Positions 23,690-34,959 of a stretch of 64,000 nt of DNA are shown piece by piece. The number at the start of each line of letters is the position of its first letter. The first letter of the stretch is position 1. Source of the stretch: Perilla frutescens (taxonomy: Eukaryota; Streptophyta; Magnoliopsida; Lamiales; Lamiaceae); the NCBI GenBank assembly GCA_026008535.1, contig BRKX01000014.1, positions 5,641,001 to 5,705,000 of the forward strand, written 5' to 3'. The translations under genes were made by a program, and so were the position numbers. Under the pieces are notes generated by a model, which searched no databases, was not told the DNA's origin, and saw nothing but the letters and a program-made list of their open reading frames with translations.

Positions 23690-23887
23690 TCATAAGCACC
23701 CAGACTCGCTCAAATTTCTTACTATAAACCTTCTAATTACTTCTTGGTATACCTGTATAGATTCTTGTTCGAGCATGAGCAGAACTAACTTTTCCCTTTC
23801 GTCTTCTTCAGGTTGGTGGATTGCATCATCTGCAAAGTACAACAGCTGCAGCCTGTTCTGGACATTCAAGTAGTATTTCAGGCACAT
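23690..23887 (-). other. Orphan coding-like segment, possible exon remnant
   Basis: A 65-residue minus-strand frame contains a dense, non-repetitive stretch (NVQNRLQLLYFADDAIHQPE, then DEREKLVLLMLEQESIQ). It is bounded by a plausible acceptor (cacccccag) and a donor (acag|gtatac). Neighbouring exons were not found. It may be a captured exon, or the strand may be misleading, since on the plus strand the same DNA could be the spliced 3' UTR of the upstream gene after a cttcag acceptor near 23811. No family is recognised. Confidence 0.25.
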
Positions 23888-24138
23888 GCTGGGGGTGAAA
23901 AATAATTTGCTATTTCATCTTTATGCTGCTTCTGGCAACCTTTTTTGTTTTGTTTTGTTAAAACTGAATGAATGCTGGCTGCTTTCTCATGGTACATATC
24001 AAAGCGGGTAGGAAGATAGTTTCAACTCGGGAAAGGTTGAGCTGCATAATTTTACTTGAGCTGGTGAACATGTTTTGTGTGAAGCACATTCTTTCATATG
24101 AGTATTATTTAGTCATTATTTAGTGTGATGTATGGCAG

Positions 24139-25322
24139 GGTTGTTCCATTTCACCCCTTTCTAGTTCAAATGAAATCATCTATCTCACTTTGTGTCCCAT
24201 TTTGAGTTTTGATAGATTTTCATCCTTTTTTTTTCTTCAATTTCAATTTATTTTGGTTTAATTTAATTTTGTAATTATTATTTAGGTTTATTCCACTCAA
24301 TTAGTGTTTATATTTAATTTTTAATAATTAATTTTCATTGTTTAGTTAATATAATTGATGAATGGGGTTCATTATTCCAAAATTAGAATATATAATTTTT
24401 TAAAATTTCATTTTTTAGCAAAAAATGTTAATTATTATTGATTATACTATAATAAATTTTATTTTTGGAATAAACATTTTTAAAATATTAAATTTTACAG
24501 TGAGACACAATAGTGAGATAGAGAATGTGGACTAGAAGATCTGTCTTTTTAGTTATGCCCCGTCTTGTAATGCGATCTAATTGAAGGATCTTGAGAGTCA
24601 AGACTTGGAGACTAATCTTTATTAGGGTTAATTGCCCCTAGCAAGGTAGATAGTTATGAGATTAAAATTATTGGAAAAATATTTTATGGAATCAAAATTG
24701 TCGAAAAAATATTATTTGTGACCAAAAAAGTAATTTTTGGAACTAAAAGTGTTTTGACCATATTCTAACGATACCAAAAGTGAAATTTACTCCATAATTT
24801 TTATATTGTGATTTTATTAGTATTTTTTTTTTGGAGGTATCTCACGAAAAGTGAGATCAACTACTATTTCTACTCTCACAACATCATCCTGAAGTGATGA
24901 AATAAAAGATAGTGACTTTCAGCTGAAGAATATATCTCAAATTCTCACGGGGACAGATATTCTCAATATTTATAAAAATAATGAAAATAATCTATATATG
25001 AAATTACATGAACTTACCTGAATTTTTTTAGACGGGCAATTTCTGAGTTCATGCCACTATACTATGTGTGGAAATAATTTTAGATTGGTCTTATTTAGCT
25101 TGCAAACGCTGCCAAAGGAAGTTGAAACCAAAAGGCAACCAATTTTTCTGCAAAAAATGTCAATAATTTGATGTTGTGGAGAAATTGATGTTATTTATAT
25201 TTAAAATATATATTATTATTACTATTTTTTAATTGTCATATTTATTATTTTGATCTTTTAAATACATTGAAAATAAAAAGGTACAAACTAACTGTGAGAG
25301 TTGTTGATGAAATGGAACAACC
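24139..25322. repeat. AT-rich block bounded by a 15-bp inverted repeat
   Basis: GGTTGTTCCATTTCA at 24139-24153 returns inverted at 25308-25322. A second inverted pair (tctatctcac) lies at about 24178 and 24505. No target duplication was found. It may be the remains of a TIR element, and it has no coding capacity. Confidence 0.35.
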
Positions 25323-25357
25323 ACCTTTCTACTATGGGATAAAGAAAGCATTGTACT

Positions 25358-25574
25358 GTCCTCTCTTGGGGATGGCCTAGTGGTGGAGTGGTGTTTCTTG
25401 AAGCCAAAGGTCTCAAGTTCGACCCACCACCAACACCACTAGGTGTGAGCCTGTCACACCTGGCTTGCCAAGTGTGGTTTACCTCCCCTGTGTAGGTTTG
25501 CAGGCTATTACACAGGGGCGGGGTTTACCCAGTGCGCACAACGGTAGCGGCTGCGAGTTACCCTCGACATCCAA
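25358..25574 (+). mobile_element. tRNA-derived SINE, full-length-looking copy
   Basis: Head GGGGATGGCCTAGTGG (box A-like), then CTCAAGTTCGACCC (box B-like), and a GC-rich body ending in ccctcgacatcc. Perfect 17-bp target duplications AAAGAAAGCATTGTACT occur at 25341-25357 and 25575-25591. It resembles the plant Au-type SINE architecture. The 217-bp body suggests a complete or nearly complete copy. Confidence 0.9.
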
Positions 25575-25591
25575 AAAGAAAGCATTGTACT

Positions 25592-25956
25592 TATTGAAAA
25601 AATTACTTCAAAATTGAGTGCTGTAAAGGTTATTTTTAAAAACTGTTTCTCAAATGAAAAGGATAAAAGCTAACTATACTATATTTATAGAGTTGTAATA
25701 TTGAGAAAATTCCATCATGAATTGAATTATTCAATGTTACGGTTCAACCTCGATAGTCAAAAAATTACACAGGATCTTTCAGTGTGGCAGGGTTTTTACG
25801 TGAGAAAGAAATAATCCAAAAAAATTGTGGAGTCGATTTTTCCATTGAGGTACAAATAGCATATACCTCAATCTATGTTTTCAGTACATGAATATCTTAA
25901 AATATTAAGTTACAAAATTTCTAAGGAGTTGTTTCTATTATATAGGAGAATGAATC
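25592..25956. other. AT-rich spacer before the Sirevirus-like element
   Basis: Nothing recognised. Confidence 0.5.
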
Positions 25957-26912
25957 TGAAGTTACATAAATTGTGCGATCATGTTCATCATCATGTACTT
26001 GAACAGTGTTGTGAACATGTAAGGTCAGAATGTAAAAACTTAAGCAAATAAGAACACGAGATTGGTAACTCTGTTCGATCAACTGATCTACGTCAGGGGG
26101 ACTTAGCAAGTCCGTGAGAAACAGTTTACTACTCCGTTGAATGGTTACAAAGGCTATTACTCGAAGACTCCCGTCACTCGACCATTTTCCTACCCAATTC
26201 AACTTCTTTCACTAAACTGAATTGTGAGCTCCCCTCACAACCTAGTATCCCTCTAGTTCCCACAGGAAATCTCTCCCGAAACTCCTCTAAGTATGTATGA
26301 AAGTGAGTTTCAAACACAGACTAGAAACACAATGATTTAACCGATCAAACCTAGTCTACCCGAATACTATATGCTTCGAATAAGAAGTCTTTTAACTCTC
26401 AGCCCTTTTGTGTATTCGTAAAAATCGTGTCCCCTAAACTAGTCTGAATCCCAGGCTATTTATAAGAAACAATTATAGCCTAAATAAGGTATTCAGAAGT
26501 CCTACTTTGACTAGGATTTAACAAGGAAACAATTTCCTTATATAAATTGGACTTTCCTATTTTAGATGTCTTCCTTGAATAGAACTCCTTCTTTCCTTCT
26601 TGATCTTCATCACGAATAAGACAACTTCTATTCTGAAACGTTCATCTTGATTCTGCAGCTTCAACTCCTTGAACCTAGCATGGCACGTTTCTTGAAAACT
26701 CTCTAGACAACCATGTACATGATCATGTCTCTGAACATGATTAAGTACATGTCTTGATCTTCAATTAGATTGGCAACGGAATGTTCGCAGTAATGTCCAA
26801 AACATGTTATTCGAATATGAATAACCAAAACCTTTTGTGTTCTTTTGAAATTGCCATAATATCTAAACAGATAATGACAATCCCGAACACTTTAGTGCAG
26901 ATGACACTAACA
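25957..26912 (-). repeat. 3' LTR of the Sirevirus-type element
   Basis: On the plus strand it runs from TGAAGTTACATAAA to GACACTAACA, so on its own strand it begins TGTTAGTGTC and ends in CA. The stretch 25957-26276 matches 34346-34672 of the 5' LTR. Confidence 0.85.
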
Positions 26913-26927
26913 ATCTCCCCCTTTGTC
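26913..26927 (-). other. Polypurine tract of the Sirevirus-type element
   Basis: Read on the minus strand it is GACAAAGGGGGAGAT, immediately before the 3' LTR. A second, weaker tract-like copy (CAAATAAGGGGAG) lies at about 27280-27296. Multiple tracts are a known Sirevirus trait. Confidence 0.75.
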
Positions 26928-27334
26928 TTTATCTGGTGATAAATCAGCTCCATGTTTTAAAAGAACACAACCCTTGAACTGCAGGGTCATGTACTTAAAA
27001 ACATACTTGGATGTTTTGAAGAACATCATATGATTTAGCTGTGTTTCACTTTCTTATCAGCTTGTACCTGCTCTGCTATATTGATTTTTTTCTTTATATT
27101 TTTATCTCTTGATAGCAGTTTTAATTTTTTAGCAGATATGAATCATATAGGGAAGAAAAACAATCTGTTCCATAACAAAATAGCTATTACAAACTATTAG
27201 AGCAAAAACAAAATATCTTGCAAAACATGATGCAAGATAAGTAGAACAGAAAAACTTTTGGAAAAACTTATATTGCATTACTCCCCTTATTTGCCACCAA
27301 GAAAGGCAAAGGAGTAATATTCAGCAACTACTCG

Positions 27335-29590
27335 GATTTGTCAGGGTCTTGATCAACATCATCTTGTTCAGATCCTCCTTCTGCTTCAGAACCTTCTTCT
27401 TTATCTTTAGCTTATGTCTCTTCATCAACCTCTTCTTCAGTTACAGCTTCCGCTTCCTCATCAATCTCTTCTTCAGCGGTCTCCTACTCTTTTTCATGAG
27501 CCTCTTCTGCAGTCTCCTTTGGAATAGCCTCAGCTTCCTTCTCTTGTGCTGCAGTCTGTGCTTTCCCTTGCTTTGATGCTGGAGTAAACTTCTTCTGAGT
27601 AGCAGCTTCGGCAGTACTTGCAAGCTTATGCAAGTTATGAACATTCTCAGGTACATCTGCTGCTGGGGAGGCAAATTCTTCTCATGATGAAAGATCAACG
27701 ATCATTGCCTGAATATTCATCTTCTCAGAAGTATGCTCAGAAATTAGATGAGCATGAAACTCCAAGCTTCTCTCTAGAAACTTCAGAATAGCACCCTTTG
27801 GTGAGGACTCTTCAACAGTATCATCCATTCATTTCTTGGATGACATGTACTGCTTGAACTGGAGGTGAAGGTGAGTATCTTCTATCTCAGGAGCAACCTT
27901 GATCACAAGAGACTTGTGAAGAGAAATAACTTTATCTTTCTTTGAAGAGACATTCTTCTTTTGTTACTTGATTAGGCTGTAGATCAACGAAGGATAGCAC
28001 AGAGGTCCCTTGACCACTGTTGATTCTGCACTGCTGATGATCTTCCTAAACACAAACTCACCATAATTGAACTGCTTTCTAGTTCCGAGGTGATACAGAA
28101 ACTTCCCTTGAGCTTGAGTCACTGTTGCTTTGTGCTTCGTGGGAAGCCAATTGTGGATCAGAATCCTGAACAGAGCACTATACTTGTGAGTTAGCTTGGA
28201 AGTTGGAATAGTTTGCGGATGCGATGGCCATTTGTTGTAGATGCCCTGGGTCAGTTCCTCAGCAACCATCCCCCAGTCATCGATCTCCTTGTACTCCCCC
28301 TCAGATGCACATCCCAAAAACTCATTAATGAGGTCTGGAGAGAACTGCAGCATCTCACCTCTTACAAAGACTTTCTGAAAATCTTCAGACTCTGGATCAT
28401 CAATCTCTTTGGTTAGATTACAGTAGAACTCAGACACAACCTTAGGCACAAACTCTTGCACCTTCTGCACAGTTCCTAAAATACCAGCTTTCTCCAATAA
28501 GGTATACACACCAGTTGCTAACAGTGTATCCTTATCAACCTTCTTATCAGAGATCACTGACCTCTACTTCACTTTCTCCCACAATTCAGTATGCTTTGAA
28601 GAATGAAAGATAGTTTGACTTGAAATACCTGGAACACGAACAATCTGTTTGAGAGCTTCAACCTCATGTTCACTGGAATGTGAGTGAACATCTTCAGGTA
28701 CATCTTTCGGCTGGACATCTTTCTTGGCTTTCTTGGAAGGTCCGATCATTCCAACAGCTTTTCTTTTCTTGATAGACACAGCAGTGGATGGTGGAGTAAG
28801 GATGCTCGGCTTCTTGTCACAGAGTTCTTGGTACTAACTGCACCACAGTAGTAGAGGCCTTCTTTCTGGGGGTTTTCTTCTTTACAGGTGATCTGACAAA
28901 CGGATCATATTGTGCAGATGCAAGCAACTTCTCCTGTTGTGGAACAAGAGTCTTCTCAGCAGATTCAGAGAATGAACTCTGAACGGATTCTTTCTCCGTT
29001 GGATCAGCAACTAAAGGTCTGTGAATGAACTTTTTCTTTCCTTTCGCAAGAGCAGCAACTATGACTTTTATCTTCAGGCTTAATAGAATATCATCTTCCC
29101 TGTCTTTATCATCACCTTCTGCAGGAGAAGGTTGAATAGGCGACTTCAGCACAATACTAGCTGGAGTAGATGTTTTAGCAGTGCTCTTCTCTACTACATG
29201 TTCCTTAATATGTTCAAGCACATCTGAAGGCTGAACTTGATCATCAACAACAGATCCCTTCTCTTTCTGAAGGGCTTGGGCAGCAAGTGCTGTGACGATC
29301 TTCTTTGATGAAGGGGCTGTAGTCTTCTTGGTTTTCTTGACTCTAGTTCTCTTTGTTCTTGCCTTCTTTGCAGTAATCTTCTTGTTTACATCATATGAGC
29401 GTGTAGCTTTCTTCAACAAATCATCGATTGAAAGACTTTGGGTCTTTGTTTTCTTTACAGAAGAAGCAATTTCTTGCTCTTCTGTTTCTATGTCTTCTTC
29501 CTCTTCGTCTCCATAGAACGTTTCAATTAATTCATCTGTATCTTTGCTCGAAAACTCATCGCGAAGTGCCCTCTGAACATGTCTCCATAC
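27335..29590 (-). pseudogene. Envelope-like / 'putative plant transposon protein' ORF of the Sirevirus-type element
   Basis: Located after RNase H and before the polypurine tract, on the same strand. The N-terminal part (29590-28817) is Lys/Glu/Ser-rich and low-complexity. The centre (28557-27964) has the conserved block FVRGEMLQFSPDLINEFLG, then HNWLPTKHKATVTQ and KGPLCYPSLIYSLI. This is the signature of the domain found in plant envelope-like proteins of Copia elements. The C-terminus is Glu-rich and interrupted. In-frame stops lie at 28564-28566 and at several points below 27964, and a frame change near 28800 separates the N-terminal half. No convincing signal peptide or transmembrane helix is seen, so a true envelope role is not supported here. 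Confidence 0.7.
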
Positions 29591-30900
29591 AACATTGCAG
29601 TAGAGCTGCTCCCTACTGCAATGTATTCTGCTTCTGCTGTAGATAGAGATATACAGTTCTGCTTCTTACTGCACCAGGAAACAACATTGTTTCCTAAAAA
29701 GAAACAAACACCTGAAGTGCTTTTTCTATCATCTGGAGATCTAGCCCAATCAGCATCACAATATACAGTAATACTTGCATTTGTATCTGAAGCATACCAC
29801 AAAACATAATCAACAGTTCCATTGATGTACTTGATAATGTTCTTAACAGCCTTCATGTGACACTTCTTAGGACATGATTGATATCTGGCACACACTCCCA
29901 TACTGTATGCTATATCTGGTCTACTTGCAGTGAGGTAAATGAGACTTCCAATCATGCTTCTGTAGAGAGTTTGATCAACTTCAGTTCCTGCATCATCTTT
30001 CCCAATCTTGACTGTAGTGCTGATAGGAGTTCGTTTGTGCTTAGAATTTTCAAGCTCAAACTTTTTCACCAAGTTTCTGGCATACTTAGATTGAGAGATG
30101 AATATCCCTTCTTCTGACTGCTTTATCTGAAGTCCTAGGAAGTATTTTAGATCTCCAACAAGGCTTATCTCAAATTCAGTTTTCATGTCTCTGATGAAGT
30201 CCTTGACCATCTTATCAGACACTGATCCAAACACTATATCATACACATATACTTGAACCAAAATTACTTGTGATTTTTCTTTTCCAGATGAACAGTGTTC
30301 TATCTCCTCCTCATCTGTTGTATCCTTTACTTGCTAGGTATGTAGCCGGTCTTTCATACCATGTCCAAGGAGCTTGCTTCAAGTCATATAATGCCTTTTT
30401 TAGTTTAAACACAAACTTTGGATGATGTGGATCTTCAAATCCTTTAGGCTGTGCAACAAACACATCCTTCTTCAGGAATCCATTCAGAAAAGCCTCTTGA
30501 TATCCATCTGGTACAGTTTGAACTTCATGATGCAAGACATAGCTAGAAGAAGTCTAACTGATTCAATCCTTATAACTGGAGAAAAGGTTTTATCAAAATT
30601 AATCCCTTCAATCTGAGAATAACCTTGAGCAACCAGTCTAGCTTTATTTCTTGTAATGTTTCCAGCTTCATCAGTCTTGTTCTTGAAAATCTACTTGGTT
30701 CCAATAATGTTGACTCCTTCAGGTTTCTGCACCAGATCCCAGACATCATTCTTTTTGAACTGAAGAAGTTCTTCCTGCATGGCTTCTATCCAGTAGTCAT
30801 CTTTAAGAGCTTCTTGGATGTTCTTTAGTTCAACCTTGGAGGTAAAACAGACATAGGATATCTCATCATACATCCTTTTTCTCAGAATGCTCCTGGTCAT
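29527..30900 (-). pseudogene. Copia reverse transcriptase-RNase H, broken
   Basis: The upstream part (30900-30691) has EAMQEELLQFKKNDVWDLV, then a stop at the position of a conserved Trp. 30535-30311 holds the middle of RT (FLKKDVFVAQPKGFEDP). 30261-29527 holds the palm and RNase H: the expected YVDD reads YVYD, so a catalytic Asp is lost. RNase H keeps DADWARSPDDRKSTSG and LSTAEAEY. After that the C-terminus is replaced by an unrelated tail, where a deletion fused this gene to the envelope-like ORF. Confidence 0.9.
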
Positions 30901-30976
30901 TCTACCTTCATGAATATCTCATTTACTTCTGAAGTAGGATGATTCTTGATGATTTGCTTCGAAGGCTTTCTGTGCC

Positions 30977-32479
30977 TTACTGTCTGTTCTTTAGCTTCTC
31001 TGTCTGTATCATCATGAACCTTAAGATGTTCAAAACATCTATGTGAACATCATCTTCAGGAGTATTGAGAGTATTGTCCTCATCATCAAATCTGACATTG
31101 ACTGTCTCAATTACAACCTTTGTATCTTTGTTGTAAATCCTGTATGATTTACTGTTTCTGGAGTATCCAACAAACATCCTTTCAACTCCTCTATTGTTCA
31201 TCTTGCTGAGATACTCTCTATCATTGAGAATATAACATGTGGTTCCAAACACATGAAAGTACTTCACCGTTGGCTTTTTCTCATTCCAAATCTCATATGG
31301 AGTAGTGAAAGTACCTAGTCTGAGATGAACTCTATTGCTAATGTGGCATGCTATGTTGATAGCTTCTGTCCAGAACATATCAGCAATTTCTTTAGCAGCA
31401 ATCATGGTTCTGGCCATCTCCTGAAGAGTTCTGTTCTTCCTTTCAACAACTCCATTCTGCTGAGGAGTTTTGGGGGCTGAGTACTCATGACTGATACCAT
31501 TCTCATTACAGAATGTATCAAAGTACTGGTTCTCAAATTCCTTGCCATGATCACTTCTGATTTTGATAATCTGATCATCCTTCTCAACTGTGATCTTGCA
31601 GGCTAATCTCTTGAATGCTGTGAAAGCTTCACTCTTGTCTCTGAGAAAGTCAACCCAAGTATACCTTGAGTAATCATCAATGCAGACAAGGACATACTTC
31701 TTTTCTCCGTAGCTTTCCACAACCATATGCCCCATTAGATCCATATGAATGAGATCTAGAATTCTCTTGAAAGTCCTGTCTTGTACTTCTTTATGTTGAG
31801 ATCTGGACTGTTTTCCAATCTGACATGGGCCACAAACTTTGTCTCTGTCAATTCTGATCGGAGGCAGCCATTTGACAATCTCTTTGCTAATGATCTTCTG
31901 GAGATTTCTGAAGTTGATGTGTCCAAGTTTCTGATGCCAGATCTCTGATTCTTCTATAGATGTTCTTTAACATGTTAAAGAACATTGTGCAGGAACATGT
32001 AGCTGATAACAGTTGTCAACTGATCTCTTCCCTTCCATGAATAAATCATTGTTCTTATTCATAGCTCTGCAGCTTTCTTTGGTGAAGACTACAGTCATGT
32101 CATCATCACATAGTTGACTAATACTTATCAGATTAGCTTTGAGTCCGTCAACTAGCATAACCTTCTTAAGTTTGGGCATTCCTTTAACAATCAGCTCTCC
32201 TTTTCCCATTACTTTGCCCCTTTTTCCATCTCCAAAGGTAACAAAATCTGACGAACAAGATTTTAGATTCTGCATCACAGAGCAATCTCCAGTCATGTGT
32301 CTTGAACAACCATTGTGAAAGTACCAGCTTCTTTTATCTTCAATTCTCAAAGAAGTATGAGCAATTAGACTAGTATGCTTGACAACCCATTGTTTTTTCT
32401 GTGCAGGCTTCTTCCTTTGTTGAGTAGCTGATTTCTTCTGGGTGTTGCCAGAATGCTGAGTCACAAATCTTCTCCTCAT
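30977..32479 (-). pseudogene. Copia protease-integrase, broken
   Basis: One frame runs from 32479 to 30977, interrupted by a TAA at 31967-31969. The protease part shows WYFHNGCSRHMTGD where the family has an Asp-Ser/Thr-Gly active site, so the catalytic Asp is replaced by His. After the stop the integrase zinc finger is readable in the same frame (WHQKLGH, then CGPCQ), followed by the core: DLMG with the first Asp, SDHGKEF with the second, and the Glu in GVVERKNRTL. The integrase catalytic triad is therefore present, though no longer in one ORF with a working protease. Confidence 0.9.
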
Positions 32480-34254
32480 TCTTTTCAGATCAAAGAGATA
32501 TTTCTCACAGTGTGGTCGAATGTGGCCTTTTTCTTCACAATAATGGTCAATGATTCCTTTCTAGTTGCCATTATTAGCAGTCATCTTTTTGTTAATGTTC
32601 TTCTGGATGGTCTGAACATTATTTTGTACATGCACTGTCTGGCTTGTACTTGCTTTTTTCTTCACAATAATGGTCAATGATTCCTTTCTAGTTGCCATTA
32701 TTAGCAGTCATCTTTTTGTTAATGTTCTTCTGGATGGTCTGAACATTATTTTGTACATGCACTGTCTGGCTTGTACTTGCTTTGACAAACACTGTCTTGG
32801 ATTTTCCACCATTGTATCAAGACCTGGATGACTTTTTCCAGATTGTCCTGGTTTAGTAAGAATCTTATCAAGATTCTCAGCTTCATTGTTCAGCATGTTG
32901 ACATTCCTTTTGCTGGACTTCAATTTTGTAGTCGGTTCTTCAATATCCTTCTTCTGCTGTTGGATAATGACCTTCTGTTCTCCATCAGATCTGATTAAAT
33001 TCTCCTTTTCTTTGAGAAGATCTTTGTTGTGAGATTGTAGAGTTTTGTTGATCTCAGCTACTTCAAGCCATTTTTCATACATCTCCTTGTAGGTCTGAAC
33101 AAACTCCTCATGACTGACATCATCATTGTCTGAGTCTTCTTCTTCTGCAAGTTTAAAAGGATCCTAGAACTCTGAGACTTTTGCTGTAAAGGCATAGGTC
33201 TCTTCTTCTGATTCACTACTACTTTCTTCAGAATCATTATCACTAAGAGAGACATTGTAGTTCTTTTTATTCTTCTTCACAGTGTTGGCACATTCAACTT
33301 GAATGTGTCCAAAACTATCACACTCTCTGTACTGAATTTCTCTCTTTGTATTTGATGGTTGAAACTCTTTCTGCTCACTATTAGAGTTTCTATCTTGTTG
33401 AGAATTTTCAGGTTTTTGTCTTATGTTGTTTGTCCTTCTGGAAGACTGTTTGTTTACTCTCTTAAGCATTCGGATGAAGTTCTTGATGATAAGGACCATA
33501 TTATTCATTGTCTCTAAATCAAGTACAGGTTTTTGTTTCTGTACATGTTCAGGGACATCCTCAGAAATTTCAGCTTTAAGAGCAATACCTTTCTTCCTTG
33601 AGCTGCTGTCTTCATCTTCCAGATTCATCTCGAACATTCTCAATGATCCTATCATTTTATCAAGTCTTATACTCTTGATGTCCTTGGCTTCCTCTATGGC
33701 AACAACTTTGTAGGCAAACTTCTTTGGAAGAGATCTGAGAACCTTCCTCACAAGTTTTTCATTGCTGATAGGTTCTCGAGAGCAAAACTTTCGTTTGAAA
33801 TGCTCCTTAATCTGGCATTAAACTCACTAATGGATTCAGATTCTTCCATTCTGAGACTTTCAAACTTTGAAGTTAGATTTTGAAGTCTTGACAGCCTCAC
33901 AGAACTAGTCCCTTCAAAGGTAGTTTCCAGAATATCCCATGCAGCTTTTGCAGTCTCACAGGTTGAGATCATACTGAATGTCTCAAGATCCACTGCAGAG
34001 AATATTGCATTGAGAGTTTTGGAGTTAACATTATACCAGTTCTTCTGTCGCACAGTCCACTCTCCTTCTTCAATCTCCACATGCCTTCCTTTTTTAGCAA
34101 TAGTTGGCTTTTTCGATTCTTCAATGACACTTTTCCATGCTAGTTTATCAAGTGATCTTAGAAATGCTCTCATCCTAGCTTTCCAGTAGGGATAGTTGTT
34201 GCCTTCTAGCAATGGTGGTCTGACCGTAGATCCTCCTTTTTTGATTGCACTCAT
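32480..34254 (-). pseudogene. Sirevirus-type gag, broken by frameshifts
   Basis: It starts at ATG 34254 (MSAIKKGGSTVRPPLLEG), about 75 bases after the primer-binding site. The capsid-like domain runs to 33748. A one-step frame change there moves into 33751-33164 (RKVLRSLPKKFAYKV), which ends in an Asp/Ser/Glu-rich stretch. The zinc knuckle at about 33310 reads YRECDSFGHIQVEC: the first Cys is replaced by Tyr. A coiled-coil-like segment follows (33082-32708). A 127-bp tandem duplication at 32529-32782 disrupts the 3' part. Confidence 0.88.
32529..32782 (-). repeat. 127-bp tandem duplication within gag
   Basis: The segment from ttcttcacaataatgg to tggcttgtacttgct occurs twice at an offset of 127 (32541 and 32668), nearly identical. 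Because 127 is not a multiple of three it shifts the frame. Confidence 0.92.
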
Positions 34255-34327
34255 GGCTGGACTGCAACCAAAACCTTCACGCAGATATGTAGCTTTCAGG
34301 ACTCTTTTCACACTAACACCAAAGACG

Positions 34328-34345
34328 ACCCGCTCTGGTACCAAT
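34328..34345 (-). other. Primer-binding site of the Sirevirus-type element
   Basis: Read on the minus strand it is TTGGTACCAGAGCGGGT, complementary to the 3' end of initiator Met tRNA except for single changes. It directly adjoins the 5' LTR. Confidence 0.85.
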
Positions 34346-34672
34346 TGAAGTTACATAAACTGTGTGATCATGTTCATCATCATGTACTTGAACATTATTG
34401 TGAACATGTAAGGTCAGAATGTAAAAACTTAAGCAAATAAAGAACATGAGATTGGTAACCCTATTTGATCAACTAATCTACGTCAGGGGGACTTATCAAG
34501 TCCGTGAGAAACAGCTTACTACTCTGTTGAATGGTTACAAAGGCTATTACACGAAGACTCCCGTCACTCGACCCCTTTCCTACCTAATTCAACTTCTTTC
34601 ACTAAACTGAATTGTGAGCTCCCCTCACAACCTAAAATCTCTCTAGTTCCCACAGGAAATCTCTCCCGAGAC
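34346..34672 (-). repeat. 5' LTR of the Sirevirus-type element, truncated
   Basis: It matches 25957-26276 of the other LTR from TGAAGTTACATAAA up to ctctcccgaga, then the similarity stops abruptly at 34672. About 630 bases of the LTR (its own 5' part) are absent. Confidence 0.88.
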
Positions 34673-34959
34673 TAATTGGAATTAGTACATTTTAAACTAC
34701 AAGAGGAACATGCATTTTTTTTCTTTATTATTTTGTATTGGACACAAGCGTCGGCATTTATTTGAATGGACGATTTGTAAATATTTTTATTATTTTATTT
34801 TATCGGCAAATCATTGTTTTGTTATAACATATAATTATGACAATAAATAAACCTTGGCATACATCAGAATTATTTTATTGGCTAATTATCATAGTCTTAC
34901 GAAATTAATTTATAATGTTATGCAAATATTTGACAAATATTTATAGTACACTACACTAT
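34673..34959. other. AT-rich sequence after the truncated LTR
   Basis: It contains ttggacacaagcgtcgg at about 34737-34753, which has an inverted partner at about 38556-38572. No gene is seen. Confidence 0.45.

Larger units (their letters stand above)
25957..34672 (-). mobile_element. Sirevirus-type Ty1/Copia retrotransposon with envelope-like ORF, decayed
   Basis: The whole element is on the minus strand: truncated 5' LTR (34346-34672), PBS, gag, protease, integrase, RT-RNase H, envelope-like ORF, polypurine tract, 3' LTR (25957-26912). The Copia gene order (integrase before RT), an extra ORF after pol, and GGGGGAGATTGTTAG at the tract/LTR junction are typical of Sireviruses. Every gene has stops or frameshifts, and the active sites of protease and RT are mutated. 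Only the 3' half of the 5' LTR remains, so the promoter of genomic transcription is gone. Confidence 0.88.

Noticed and set aside
25358..25460. tRNA gene
   Set aside because: Box A- and B-like motifs are present but no cloverleaf can be formed and the block has SINE target duplications.
27349..27576. Hydrophobic Phe/Leu-rich plus-strand frame that could be read as a membrane protein
   Set aside because: It is antisense to the Glu/Lys-rich C-terminus of the envelope-like ORF, and such composition gives false hydrophobic frames.
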